Below are positions 34,387 through 42,401 of a stretch of 64,000 nucleotides of DNA, in pieces. Position numbers and translations under genes: made by a program. This DNA comes from Microbacteriaceae bacterium (GTDB lineage Bacteria; Actinomycetota; Actinomycetes; Actinomycetales; Microbacteriaceae), in the NCBI GenBank assembly GCA_003852775.1, contig RDDZ01000126.1:1-64000 (forward strand), read 5' to 3'. Below the pieces are notes generated by a model, which was given only the letters and a program-made list of their open reading frames with translations, ran no database searches and was not told the DNA's origin. Each line of letters begins with the position of its first letter. The stretch's first letter is position 1.

Positions 34387-35687
34387 GCGACCGACTCCGC
34401 ACGCGCACCCGCACCCGCGCGCGCATCCGCGGGCGCATCCGCGGGCGCGACGGATGCCGCGGGCGGCTCCCGCAGAATCGCGACGGGGTCCACGCCCGCG
34501 CGCTCGAACCCCGCCATCCGCGGCGGCGTCCTGCCTGTGGCGACGAGGCGTCCCGCGTCGAGCGCGAACAGCGTGACGGCATCCACCGCGCCGTCCACCA
34601 CGCGGCCGCTCGGCGCGACGACCTCGACGACGCGACGGCGTCCGTCGCGTCCGAGCTCGGCGTGCACGACGAGGTCGATGGCCGACGCGACGGTCGGGGT
34701 GACGAACGACACGTCGATGTTGCGCCCCGCGAGCAGCGGCAACGTGCAGAGCTTCGCGAGGGCGTCGCGGGCGCTGTTGGCGTGCAGCGAGCACATCCCC
34801 GGGATCCCCGAGTTGAGGGCGATGAGCAGGTCGAGCGCCTCCGCCTCGCGCACCTCGCCCACCACGAGCCGGTCGGGGCGCATCCGGAGCGACTCCTTGA
34901 TGAGACGGCGGAGCGTGATCTCGCCGGTGCCCTCGAGGCTCGGCTGGCGGCACTGCATCGCGACGTGGTCGGGGGCGTCGAGGGCCAGCTCGAACGTCTC
35001 CTCGACGGTGACGACGCGCTCGCTCGAGCGGCACGAGCCGAGGAGCGCACCGAGGAGCGTCGTCTTGCCGCTGTGCGTCGCGCCCGTCACGAGGACGTTG
35101 TGACCGGTGCGCACCGCGACGTGCAGGAAGCCGGCCGCCTGGCTCGTGAGCGAGCCGAGCGCGACGAGGTCGGCGAGGGTGCGCATCCCGCTGCGGAAGC
35201 GGCGGATGTTGAGGGAGACGTGCCCGCGCGTGACGTCGGGGATGACGGCGTGGAGGCGCGAACCGTCGGGCAGGGATGCGTCGACGAACGGCGAGCTGAG
35301 GTCGACCCGGCGGCCCGTGCGATGCAGCATCCGCTCGAGGAGCTCGCGCACCTCGGTGTCGGTGAGCGCGAGCGGCACCCGTTCGGAGACGCCGTCGCGG
35401 GCCACGAAGATGCGGTCGGGGGCGTTGATCCAGAGCTCCTCGACCGTGGGGTCGTCGAGGTACGGCTGCAGCGGCCCGAGACCCGTGAGCGCGTCGACGA
35501 CCTGGCGGGCGACGCGGGCCTCGTCGTCGAGGAGCGGCACGGAGCCGCCGAGTGCGAGCTCGGCGTAGCGCTGCACCTCGTCGCGCACGAGGCGCGCCGC
35601 GAGCTCCCGGTCGCCGTGCAGGTCGACCCCGTCGCGGCGCACGCGCTCGCGCACCTGCTCGGCGATGGCCCCGACCGCGCTCGTCAC
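34383..35687 (-). CDS. cpaF: Tad pilus ATPase CpaF/TadA
   Basis: A 434-residue type II/IV secretion ATPase that powers pilus assembly. Walker A is GATHSGKTTLL (usual form GxTGSGKT, so His replaces Gly), the Asp box and Walker B are in RPDRLVVGEVREAEALDLL, and the His box is CSLHANSARDAL. The C-terminus is a low-complexity ADAPADARAGAGARA tail from 12-base repeats. I chose GTG 35687; the frame is open further upstream but that part is antisense to tRNA-Leu. No TadZ/CpaE gene precedes it. Confidence 0.9.
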   Translation of the reverse strand: MTSAVGAIAEQVRERVRRDGVDLHGDRELAARLVRDEVQRYAELALGGSVPLLDDEARVARQVVDALTGLGPLQPYLDDPTVEELWINAPDRIFVARDGVSERVPLALTDTEVRELLERMLHRTGRRVDLSSPFVDASLPDGSRLHAVIPDVTRGHVSLNIRRFRSGMRTLADLVALGSLTSQAAGFLHVAVRTGHNVLVTGATHSGKTTLLGALLGSCRSSERVVTVEETFELALDAPDHVAMQCRQPSLEGTGEITLRRLIKESLRMRPDRLVVGEVREAEALDLLIALNSGIPGMCSLHANSARDALAKLCTLPLLAGRNIDVSFVTPTVASAIDLVVHAELGRDGRRRVVEVVAPSGRVVDGAVDAVTLFALDAGRLVATGRTPPRMAGFERAGVDPVAILREPPAASVAPADAPADARAGAGARAESVA

Positions 35688-35789
35688 CCAGACAGGATGC
35701 CGCGGGGCGCCGTCGGGGGTCGGGCGTTGTCCACAGGGCCCGGCGCCAGCGAGCGCCGCATCCGTCCGAGCCTGTGCCGACCCCCGCCG

Positions 35790-35795
35790 TAGACT
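35790..35795 (+). promoter_or_regulatory. -10 box TAGACT of tRNA-Leu
   Basis: TAGACT 11 bases before the tRNA 5' end; no clear -35. Confidence 0.4.
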
Positions 35796-35806
35796 GGGGG
35801 CCGTCC

Positions 35807-35887
35807 GCGGGAGTGGTGGAACGGTAGACACGCAGGATTTAGGTTCCTGTGCCTCAGGGCATGCGGGTTCGAGCCCCGCCTCCCGCA
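35807..35887 (+). tRNA. tRNA-Leu, anticodon UAG
   Basis: An 81-base class II tRNA. Acceptor strands GCGGGAG and CTCCCGC pair fully, followed by discriminator A; the anticodon arm is CAGGA-TTTAGGT-TCCTG with anticodon TAG; a variable arm follows; the T-arm is GCGGGTTCGAGCCCCGC. The 3' CCA is not encoded. The DNA downstream has a lower-GC gene cluster, but no integrase or att repeat. Confidence 0.95.
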
Positions 35888-35924
35888 CGATGTGCACATG
35901 CCCGCAGGGTGTGCGCACAACGTG

Positions 35925-36236
35925 TCAGGGACGCGTCGTGGTCACGCGAGGTACCGGGCGGAGACCGAACCAGAGGGCAGCGCGGAGACGGTTGCGGCTC
36001 GAGAGCACTGTGAAGCTCGGCCGACGCCCGGCGGCCTTGACGGCGGCATGCAGGTAGTCCCGCAACTGCCAGACGTCGACGGGGTCGGATCCTGAGGCGA
36101 GTTGCATCGTGCACTGCACGCGCTCGGGTGTCCACGAAAGGTCGACCGCCACCTCGGCGGCGGTGCGCTCGGAGAGCGCGAGGTTGTGTTCGAACTCCTT
36201 CACGACACGCTGCAACTGGGCCGCGTCGAGCGACAT
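35925..36236 (-). CDS. DUF2316 family protein
   Basis: A 103-residue protein starting MSLDAAQLQRVVKEFEHNLA and continuing RTAAEVAVDLSWTPERVQCTM, then DPVDVWQLRDYLHAAVKAAG. This pattern (predicted helix-turn-helix-like first half, WQLRDYL) matches my memory of DUF2316. Function is unknown; DNA binding is possible. One base separates it from the membrane-protein gene upstream, so both are co-expressed from the promoter next to the divergent MarR gene. Confidence 0.75.
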   Translation of the reverse strand: MSLDAAQLQRVVKEFEHNLALSERTAAEVAVDLSWTPERVQCTMQLASGSDPVDVWQLRDYLHAAVKAAGRRPSFTVLSSRNRLRAALWFGLRPVPRVTTTRP

Positions 36237-36237
36237 G

Positions 36238-36750
36238 TCACTCCCCCGTTTCGCTCGCAGCACGAGGCCGGTCGAAGATGGCGATGGCTGCGAACCAGAC
36301 GAGGATGAGGATTCCCGCCGGGCGCAGAGCCTCCTCCGGCAGCAGGGTGCCGACGAAGGAGTAGCCGCCGAGCCACAGCCCAGTGATGACCCCGACGATG
36401 GCGACAATGCGTGACCGGTTCACGAGCGAACTGGCGACGATCCAGGTGCCGGCTAGCACGTGCCCGCCGAGGCGCACCGCCCAGGCGGTGTCGTAGTCGA
36501 CCTGGTTGATCATCAGGATGCCGGCCAGCACGTCTAGCGCGACCCATCCGTATCCTGCCGCCTTCGCCCACGCGGCACCGTCGAGCCGTGACACGAGAAA
36601 GAGGATGGAAAGATGGAAGAAGACGCCGAGGTACTCGCCCCACGGCACCTCGGGGTCGGTGAAGAACGCCACGACTGCGGGCGCGAAGAGCGCGAGGGGC
36701 AGGATGGCGACGGCCCGCAGGCTCAGGTAGGTGCGAGATCTGTCAAACAT
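36238..36750 (-). CDS. Small multi-pass membrane protein, unknown
   Basis: A 170-residue protein with five to six hydrophobic segments (AVAILPLALFAPAVVAFF, FFHLSILFLVSRL, ALDVLAGILMI, GGHVLAGTWIVASSL, IVAIVGVITGLWLGGYSFVG, LILVWFAAIAIF). It resembles DoxX/DUF-type small membrane proteins seen beside MarR regulators, but no family is claimed. A consensus promoter (TTGACA-N17-TACTCT) drives it. Confidence 0.7.
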   Translation of the reverse strand: MFDRSRTYLSLRAVAILPLALFAPAVVAFFTDPEVPWGEYLGVFFHLSILFLVSRLDGAAWAKAAGYGWVALDVLAGILMINQVDYDTAWAVRLGGHVLAGTWIVASSLVNRSRIVAIVGVITGLWLGGYSFVGTLLPEEALRPAGILILVWFAAIAIFDRPRAASETGE

Positions 36751-36782
36751 GGGAACTCCTTCAGCGGATGGCGAGTGACCTC

Positions 36783-36814
36783 AGAGTAGGAAGCGCGTGT
36801 TGATATGTCAACAC
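36783..36814. promoter_or_regulatory. MarR operator on a consensus promoter
   Basis: Minus-strand promoter: TTGACA (36811-36806), 17 bases, TACTCT (36788-36783), reading into the membrane-protein gene. A palindrome GTGTTGA-TATG-TCAACAC (36797-36814) covers the -35 and also the ATG of the divergent marR gene. Confidence 0.65.
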
Positions 36815-37251
36815 CCGGTGCGCCCGTCGGCGACGCCACGCAGCTGTGGCTGCTCTGGAAGCGGGTACACGAGACGCTGAGAACGGCGATCGTGTCGGAG
36901 GTGACCCTCTCATCCGACCTGTCCGAACCGGAGCTCAGTGTGCTGACCTGGCTGTACGAATCGGGCGGGCGATGCCGCCAGAGCGAGATCGCGCACGGAC
37001 TGAGGTGGGACAGAACTCGGCTCTCGCATCTCCTCACGCGGATGCAGAAGCGCGGCTACATCGAGCGCCTGACGCGCACCGACGGCGTGGAGGTCGTGCT
37101 CGCGGATGCCGGGCATGCGGTGGTGGAAGCCGCCGCGCCCGAGTTGGAGCGGATCGCGCAGAGCGCCATCGTCGATCGGCTCGGCGAGCACGACACCCAC
37201 GCTCTTCGATCGATCCTGCATACGCTCGCCGAGGCCGACCGCCGCAGCTGA
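36805..37251 (+). CDS. MarR-family regulator of the DUF2316 locus
   Basis: A 148-residue winged-helix protein: SGGRCRQSEIAHGLRWDRTRLSHLLTRM is the DNA-binding region (wider than 20 residues; about 53-80), followed by the wing GYIERLTRTDGVEVVLADAGHAV. ATG 36805 lies within the palindrome that also covers the divergent promoter, so it likely represses both itself and the membrane protein/DUF2316 pair. Ligand unknown. Confidence 0.88.
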   Translation: MSTPGAPVGDATQLWLLWKRVHETLRTAIVSEVTLSSDLSEPELSVLTWLYESGGRCRQSEIAHGLRWDRTRLSHLLTRMQKRGYIERLTRTDGVEVVLADAGHAVVEAAAPELERIAQSAIVDRLGEHDTHALRSILHTLAEADRRS

Positions 37252-37400
37252 CGCCTCATCCGGAACCGAGTGACGCGGCGCGCAACCGGACACGAGATCC
37301 GGGGGCCAACCCCCAGGTAGCGCGAGGCGTCAGCAGCTACGCTGAACGCGCCACCCGACCGCCGATCGCAGTCGCGACCGACGTACCAGGAGATCTCCGC

Positions 37401-38171
37401 GTGCCCTTCACCACCGCAGCACTCACCCTGATCGCAGCAGCCCCCATGGGTCTCATCCCGTGGCTGGACCCGCACGAGATCATCGTCAACGCCGGACCGT
37501 GGGCGCTGCTCGTGGTGTGCCTCATCGTCTTCGCGGAGACGGCGCTGCTCGTGGGCTTCATCCTCCCGGGCGACACGCTCCTCATCATCACGGGACTGCT
37601 GAGCTTCACGGGGACCATGACGGAGTCGGGCACCGGCATCCAGATCCCCATCTGGTGGGTGTGCCTCTCGATCGCCGCGGCGGCGTTCATCGGCGGTGAG
37701 GTCGGGTACTTCATCGGCCACAAGAGCGGCCCGCGCATCTTCGAGAAGCGCGAGAGCGGGTTGTTCTCGAAGGAGAACGTCGTCCGCACCAACAAGTTCT
37801 TCGAGCGCTGGGGCCCGCTCGCGATCGTCGTCGCGCGCTTCGTGCCGATCGTGCGCACCTTCGCCCCGATCGCCGCGGGCGTCGCCCACATGAACTACAG
37901 TCGCTACTCGCTCTACAACGCCGTCGGCGCCCTCATCTGGGGCGCGGGCCTCACCTTCGCGGGCTTCCTGCTCGGCTACATCCCGCCGCTCGCCGACTTC
38001 GTCACCGAGTACATCGACATCATCCTGCTGTGCGCGATCGCGCTCGCCGTCATCCCCACGGTGTTCCACTACATCCAGGGCGTCCTGAAGGCCCGCAAGG
38101 CCCGGCTCGCCGGCGAGCAGCCGCTCACCGACGAGGAGATCGTGCTCGACCCCGACGTGCTCGACGACTGA
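37401..38171 (+). CDS. DedA-family membrane protein
   Basis: A 256-residue DedA/VTT protein. Hallmarks: FAETALLVGFILPGDTLLII, GEVGYFIGHKSGPRIF, ERWGPLAIVVARFVPIVRTFAPIAAG and the C-terminal helices with VGALIWGAGLTF. Members act in phospholipid (undecaprenyl phosphate or phosphatidylethanolamine) translocation and membrane homeostasis. GTG start with AGGAGAT ahead; TACGCT about 57 bases upstream gives a normal leader. Confidence 0.92.
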   Translation: MPFTTAALTLIAAAPMGLIPWLDPHEIIVNAGPWALLVVCLIVFAETALLVGFILPGDTLLIITGLLSFTGTMTESGTGIQIPIWWVCLSIAAAAFIGGEVGYFIGHKSGPRIFEKRESGLFSKENVVRTNKFFERWGPLAIVVARFVPIVRTFAPIAAGVAHMNYSRYSLYNAVGALIWGAGLTFAGFLLGYIPPLADFVTEYIDIILLCAIALAVIPTVFHYIQGVLKARKARLAGEQPLTDEEIVLDPDVLDD

Positions 38172-38193
38172 CGGCGGCCGCTGAACGGGGCGC

Positions 38194-39420
38194 TCAGGCG
38201 CCCGTCGCGAGCAGCACGAGCAGAGTCGCGTTGAGCCCGATGAGCAGCACCGCCGAGACGGATGCCGACGCCGTCGTCCACGACCGGTTGCGCGCATCCC
38301 CCATGAGCTCGCGCCGCGTCGTGAGCCACACGAGCGGCACGAGCGCGAACGGGATGCCGAACGAGAGCACCACCTGGCTCAGCACGAGCGAGAGCGTCGG
38401 CGGCGCCCCGACGACGAGCAGCACGAGCGCCGGCAGGATCGTCACGAGGCGCCGCAGCATGAGGGGCACGCGCACACGCAGCAGCCCCTGCATGATCTCG
38501 GCACCCGCGTAGGCACCCACCGAGGTCGACGCGAGGCCGGATGCCAGCAGCCCCACCGCGAACAGCGTCGCCACGACGGGTCCGAGCGCGTCGCCGATCG
38601 CGGCGTGCGCGCCCTCGAGGGTGTCGGTCCCCGCGACGCCGGGCAGGGTCGCCGCCGCGAGCAGCAGGATCACGAGGTTGACGGTGCCCGCCACGGCGAG
38701 GGCGATCGTCACGTCGACGCGCGTCGCGCGCAGCACGAGCTGCCGCCGGGGTCCCTCGGCAACTCCCCCGAAGCGGTCGCGGGTGAGCGCCGAGTGCGCG
38801 TAGATCGCGTGCGGCATGACCGTCGCGCCGAGGATCGACGCCGCGAGCAGCACCGACCCCGAGTCCGTGAAGCGCGGCACGAGCCCGGCCGCCGCCGCCG
38901 CCGGGTCCACCGGCGCCACGACGAGACCCGCGCAGAATCCGATCGCGATGACCGCGACGAGACCCACGACGATCCGCTCGAAGATCATGGGGCCGCGGCT
39001 GCTGTGCAGCACGAGCAGCGCCATCGACACCGCGCCGGTGATGACACCGCCGAGCAGCAGCGGCAGGTCGAACAGCAGGTTGAGCGCGATCGCACCGCCG
39101 ATCACCTCGGCGACGTCGGTGGCCATCGCTACGAGCTCCGCCTGCAGCCAGTAGGCGTATCGACCCGTCCGGCTCCGGATGCGCGACCCGAGCAGCGCGG
39201 GCAGGCTGCTGCCCGTCGCGATGCCGAGCTTGGCCGAGAGGTACTGGATGAGCCACGCCATCGCGTTCGCGAGCACGACGACCCACACGAGCAGGTAGCC
39301 GTACTCGGCGCCCGCGCTCGCGTTGCTCGCGACGTTGCCGGGGTCGAGGTAGGCGACGCCGGCGACCATCGCGGGACCCAGCAGCGCCCACAGACCACTC
39401 CGACGTCGAGTTTTCGGCAT
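38194..39420 (-). CDS. mntH: Nramp-family manganese transporter MntH
   Basis: A 408-residue Nramp protein with eleven hydrophobic segments. Metal-binding motifs DPGN (Asp26-Asn29) in helix 1 and MPHAIYAHS (about 205) in helix 6 are intact. It imports Mn with protons. The ATG lies in a 22-bp palindrome thought to be the MntR box and six bases after TAAGTT, so the mRNA from this promoter is leaderless and metal-controlled. The mntR stop codon is ten bases upstream. Confidence 0.93.
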   Translation of the reverse strand: MPKTRRRSGLWALLGPAMVAGVAYLDPGNVASNASAGAEYGYLLVWVVVLANAMAWLIQYLSAKLGIATGSSLPALLGSRIRSRTGRYAYWLQAELVAMATDVAEVIGGAIALNLLFDLPLLLGGVITGAVSMALLVLHSSRGPMIFERIVVGLVAVIAIGFCAGLVVAPVDPAAAAAGLVPRFTDSGSVLLAASILGATVMPHAIYAHSALTRDRFGGVAEGPRRQLVLRATRVDVTIALAVAGTVNLVILLLAAATLPGVAGTDTLEGAHAAIGDALGPVVATLFAVGLLASGLASTSVGAYAGAEIMQGLLRVRVPLMLRRLVTILPALVLLVVGAPPTLSLVLSQVVLSFGIPFALVPLVWLTTRRELMGDARNRSWTTASASVSAVLLIGLNATLLVLLATGA

Positions 39421-39430
39421 ACCGAAAACT
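39409..39430. promoter_or_regulatory. MntR box: 22-bp palindrome over the mntH start
   Basis: AGTTTTCGG (39409-39417) and CCGAAAACT (39422-39430) are perfect 9-base arms around CATA. On the minus strand TAAGTT (39432-39427) is the probable -10, six bases before the ATG (39420). The box covers the -10, start codon and first codons. Confidence 0.72.
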
Positions 39431-40122
39431 TAGCGCATGACCTCCACCCACACCGCCTCGGCGGCCCCCTCGGGCAGCTCCCCCACCTCGACGACGGTGT
39501 CGAGCCCGATGCTCTCCTCGTGGAGGCGACGCAGCACCTCCGGGTCGCGGTCGCTGATGCGCGCTACGCGTCCGCGCACGCCGGGCTCGAGCTCGGAGGC
39601 GAGCACGGCATCCGGGCGCCGCACGGCGCCGTCGGCGTCGGGGATCGGGTCGCCGTGCGGGTCGCGCGTGGGGTGCCCGAGCTGGGCGTCGATTGCCGCG
39701 AGCAGCCGGTCGCTCAGGGCATGCTCGAGCACCTCCGCCTCGTCGTGCACCTCGTCCCAGGTGTAGCCGAAGCCCTCGACGAGCCACGTCTCCACGAGAC
39801 GGTGCCGCCGCACCATCCGGAGCGCCTCCGCGCGGCCGGCGTCGGTGAGCGTGATGGCGCCGTAGGGCGCGTGCTGCACGAGCCCCTGGCTCACGAGCTT
39901 CTTGATCATCTCGGTGACGCTCGACGGCACGAGTCCGAGGCGGGCCGCGAGCTGCGAGCCCGTGATGGGCGCGTCCTGCCACTCGGTGTGGCTGTAGATG
40001 ACCTTCAGGTAGTCCTCGATCGTCGAGGATGCGGATCTAGCGATGGGCGTGCTCCTCGTGCTCCTCGTGGCCCGCGGGCTCGAGCTGGAAGGTGGAGTGG
40101 GCGACGTCGAAGTGCTCGGCAA
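39430..40122 (-). CDS. mntR: DtxR/MntR-family metal-dependent repressor
   Basis: A regulator of about 200-230 residues. Winged helix: SSTIEDYLKVIYSHTEWQ, LGLVPSSVTEMIKKLVSQGL, GAITLTDAGRAEAL; dimer/metal region: RRHRLVETWLVEGFGYTWDE, DEAEVLEHALSDRL; C-terminal FeoA-like SH3 domain about 165-230. The real start is unclear: the only standard start codon upstream of the family N-terminus is TTG at 40122, inside the CDF gene. It lies between a CDF transporter and mntH, all in one direction, and probably represses mntH when Mn is plentiful. Confidence 0.87.
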   Translation of the reverse strand: MPSTSTSPTPPSSSSPRATRSTRSTPIARSASSTIEDYLKVIYSHTEWQDAPITGSQLAARLGLVPSSVTEMIKKLVSQGLVQHAPYGAITLTDAGRAEALRMVRRHRLVETWLVEGFGYTWDEVHDEAEVLEHALSDRLLAAIDAQLGHPTRDPHGDPIPDADGAVRRPDAVLASELEPGVRGRVARISDRDPEVLRRLHEESIGLDTVVEVGELPEGAAEAVWVEVMR

Positions 40123-40957
40123 GGCACCCGCCGAGCTCGTCGAGCAGCTCGTGCGTGCCCCCGCGCGCGAACACCTCCGGCTCGACGACGACGTGGGCGG
40201 TGAAGACCGGGGCGCCGGACGTGATGTTCCAGATGTGCACGTCGTGCACGGCGACGACGCCGCGCGCGCCGCGCAGGTGGTCGCGGATCTGCTCGACGTC
40301 GCGATCGCGCGGGGCCGCCTCCGTGAGCACCCGCACGACGTCGCGCAGCAGGAGGAACGCGCGTGGCACGATGAGCGCCGCGATCAGGATCGACGCCACG
40401 GCATCCGCCTGGGCGACGCCGGTGAGGAGGATGACGACGGCCGCCGCGATCGCGGCGATCGACCCGAGCATGTCCCCGAGCACCTCGAGCATGGCGCCGC
40501 GCATGTTCAGCGAGCGGCGGTCGCCGCCGCGCAGCACGAGGTAGGCGGCGACGTTGGCCGCGAGTCCGACCGCGGCGACCACGAGCATGGGCGCCGCCTC
40601 GACGTGCGTCGACGGCTCGAGCAGACGCCGCACGGCCTCCACGCCCACGAGCATCGCGACCACCACGAGGATGACGCCGTTCGCGAGCGCCGCGAGCACC
40701 TCCATGCGCTGGAAGCCGAAGGTGTGGCGGTCGGTCGCGGGGCGGGCCGCCATGACGGAGGCGACGAGCGCGACCGCGAGGCCGATGCCGTCACTCGACA
40801 TGTGCCCGGCATCGCCGAGCAGAGCGAGCGACCCGGATGCGACGGCGCCGATCACCTGGGCGACGAGCACCGAGGCGGTGATCGCGAGCGCGACCGCGAG
40901 GCGCGTGCGGTCTCCTCCCGCCGCGGCCGCGTGATCGTGCGCGTGATCGTGACCCAC
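40037..40957 (-). CDS. Cation diffusion facilitator (zinc/cadmium/manganese efflux)
   Basis: A 306-residue CDF protein with six membrane segments, His-rich ends (GHDHAHDHA; GHEEHEEHAHR) and a cytoplasmic C-terminal domain (VHDVHIWNITSGAPVFTAHV). The first metal site HxxxD is present (His52, Asp56 in GHMSSDG), but the partner site reads ExxxD (Glu158, Asp162 in LEVLGD), which may alter metal choice. TAGCCT six bases before the GTG (40969-40964) gives a leaderless mRNA. Its 3' end overlaps the extended mntR frame. Confidence 0.88.
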   Translation of the reverse strand: MGHDHAHDHAAAAGGDRTRLAVALAITASVLVAQVIGAVASGSLALLGDAGHMSSDGIGLAVALVASVMAARPATDRHTFGFQRMEVLAALANGVILVVVAMLVGVEAVRRLLEPSTHVEAAPMLVVAAVGLAANVAAYLVLRGGDRRSLNMRGAMLEVLGDMLGSIAAIAAAVVILLTGVAQADAVASILIAALIVPRAFLLLRDVVRVLTEAAPRDRDVEQIRDHLRGARGVVAVHDVHIWNITSGAPVFTAHVVVEPEVFARGGTHELLDELGGCLAEHFDVAHSTFQLEPAGHEEHEEHAHR

Positions 40958-41057
40958 CTGTCCAGGCTAGGCGGCGCACGGAGCCCGGGAGCGCCATCCG
41001 CGCTTCTCGGGAACGAACACCGTTCTCAGTTGCCCGCCCCGTCGACTGAGCCCTGCG

Positions 41058-41636
41058 TCAGCCGTAGATGCGGCGCAGCTCCTCGACGAGTTGACCGAAC
41101 GCGCGCGCCCGGTGGCTGATCGCGTTCTTCTCGTCGGGGGTGAGCTCGGCCGAGCTCGTCGCGACGCCCTCCGGCTTGAACACGGGGTCGTAGCCGAAGC
41201 CGTGCGCGCCCGAGGGCGCCTCGAGCACCTCGCCGGGCCACACGCCGCGCACCACGATCTCCCGGTCGCCGTCGACGAGGGCCGCCGCGCACACGAACTC
41301 GGCTGCGCGATCCGCCTCGCCCTTCAGGTTCTCGAGCAGGAGCGTGTAGTTGTCGACGTCGCTGCGGGTGCCCGCGTAACGAGCCGAGTGGATGCCGGGG
41401 GCGCCACCGAGGGCGCGCACCGAGATGCCCGAGTCGTCGGCGATCGCCGGCTGCCCCGTGTGGGCGTTCGCGGCGCGGGCCTTGATGAGCGCGTTCGCCT
41501 CGAAGGTGTCGCCGTCCTCGACGGGCTCGGGGCCGTCGTAGCCGATGAGCTCGTGCGGGCCGAGGCGCTCCCCGAGGATGCGGCGCAGCTCGCCGACCTT
41601 GTGCGCGTTGTGCGTGGCGAGCACGAACGTGGTCAC
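41058..41636 (-). CDS. rdgB: RdgB/HAM1 non-canonical purine NTP pyrophosphatase
   Basis: A 192-residue enzyme hydrolysing dITP/XTP to monophosphates to clean the nucleotide pool. Motifs: [40 protein letters not shown] and SHRARAF. Start ATG in ATGA overlap with the rph stop; third gene of murI-rph-rdgB, a conserved bacterial order. Confidence 0.95.
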   Translation of the reverse strand: MTTFVLATHNAHKVGELRRILGERLGPHELIGYDGPEPVEDGDTFEANALIKARAANAHTGQPAIADDSGISVRALGGAPGIHSARYAGTRSDVDNYTLLLENLKGEADRAAEFVCAAALVDGDREIVVRGVWPGEVLEAPSGAHGFGYDPVFKPEGVATSSAELTPDEKNAISHRARAFGQLVEELRRIYG

Positions 41637-42361
41637 GCGAGGACCTCGGCCTGGATGCGCGCGAGCTCGGCGTTTCCGGCGAGCGCGAGGTCGAGCAGCG
41701 CGTCGAGCTCGCGGCGGTCGAAGGGCGCGCCCTCGGCCGTGCCCTGCACCTCCACGAAGAGCCCGCGACCCGTCGCGACGACGTTCATGTCGGTCTCCGC
41801 GCGCGAGTCCTCGACGTATGCCAGGTCGAGCATGGGCACGCCGTCAATGATGCCGACCGACACGGCCGAGACGGTGTCGATGAGAGCACGCGCGTTCTTG
41901 CCGATGAAGCCCTTCTCACGGCCCCACTCCACAGCGTCCGCGAGCGCCACGTAGGCACCCGTGATGGCGGCCGTGCGCGTGCCGCCGTCGGCCTGCAGCA
42001 CGTCGCAGTCGATGACGATCGTGTTCTCGCCGAGCGCCTTCGTGTCGATGATGGCGCGCAGGCTGCGGCCGACGAGCCGTGAGATCTCGTGCGTGCGGCC
42101 CCCGACGCGACCCTTCACCGACTCGCGGTCCATGCGCTCGTTTGTGGAGCGCGGGAGCATCGCGTACTCGGCCGTGACCCATCCGGTGCCCTTGCCCGTG
42201 AGCCAACGCGGCACACCGTTCGTGAAGCTCGCCGTGCACAGCACCTTGGTGTTGCCGAACGAGATGAGGGCGCTGCCCTCGGCCTGGGCGCTCCACCCCC
42301 GCTCGATGGTGACCGGGCGGAGCTGGTCGGGGGTGCGGCCGTCGGCGCGGGTCTCGGTCAT
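41633..42361 (-). CDS. rph: Ribonuclease PH
   Basis: A 242-residue phosphorolytic exoribonuclease that trims tRNA 3' ends. Motifs: [60 protein letters not shown] and [23 protein letters not shown] 42361 fits homologues. Confidence 0.96.
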   Translation of the reverse strand: MTETRADGRTPDQLRPVTIERGWSAQAEGSALISFGNTKVLCTASFTNGVPRWLTGKGTGWVTAEYAMLPRSTNERMDRESVKGRVGGRTHEISRLVGRSLRAIIDTKALGENTIVIDCDVLQADGGTRTAAITGAYVALADAVEWGREKGFIGKNARALIDTVSAVSVGIIDGVPMLDLAYVEDSRAETDMNVVATGRGLFVEVQGTAEGAPFDRRELDALLDLALAGNAELARIQAEVLA

Positions 42362-42401
42362 GTGGGTGTTCTCCGATCGGGCGGATGAGGTGGGCGGTCG
42401 G

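Noticed and set aside
32567..35735. Replication origin from DnaA-box words
   Set aside because: Only two isolated boxes 3 kb apart, no AT-rich unwinding region, no dnaA/dnaN nearby.
35688..35918. N-terminal extension of cpaF
   Set aside because: It is antisense to tRNA-Leu and its promoter; sequence before the GTG at 35687 shows no family similarity.
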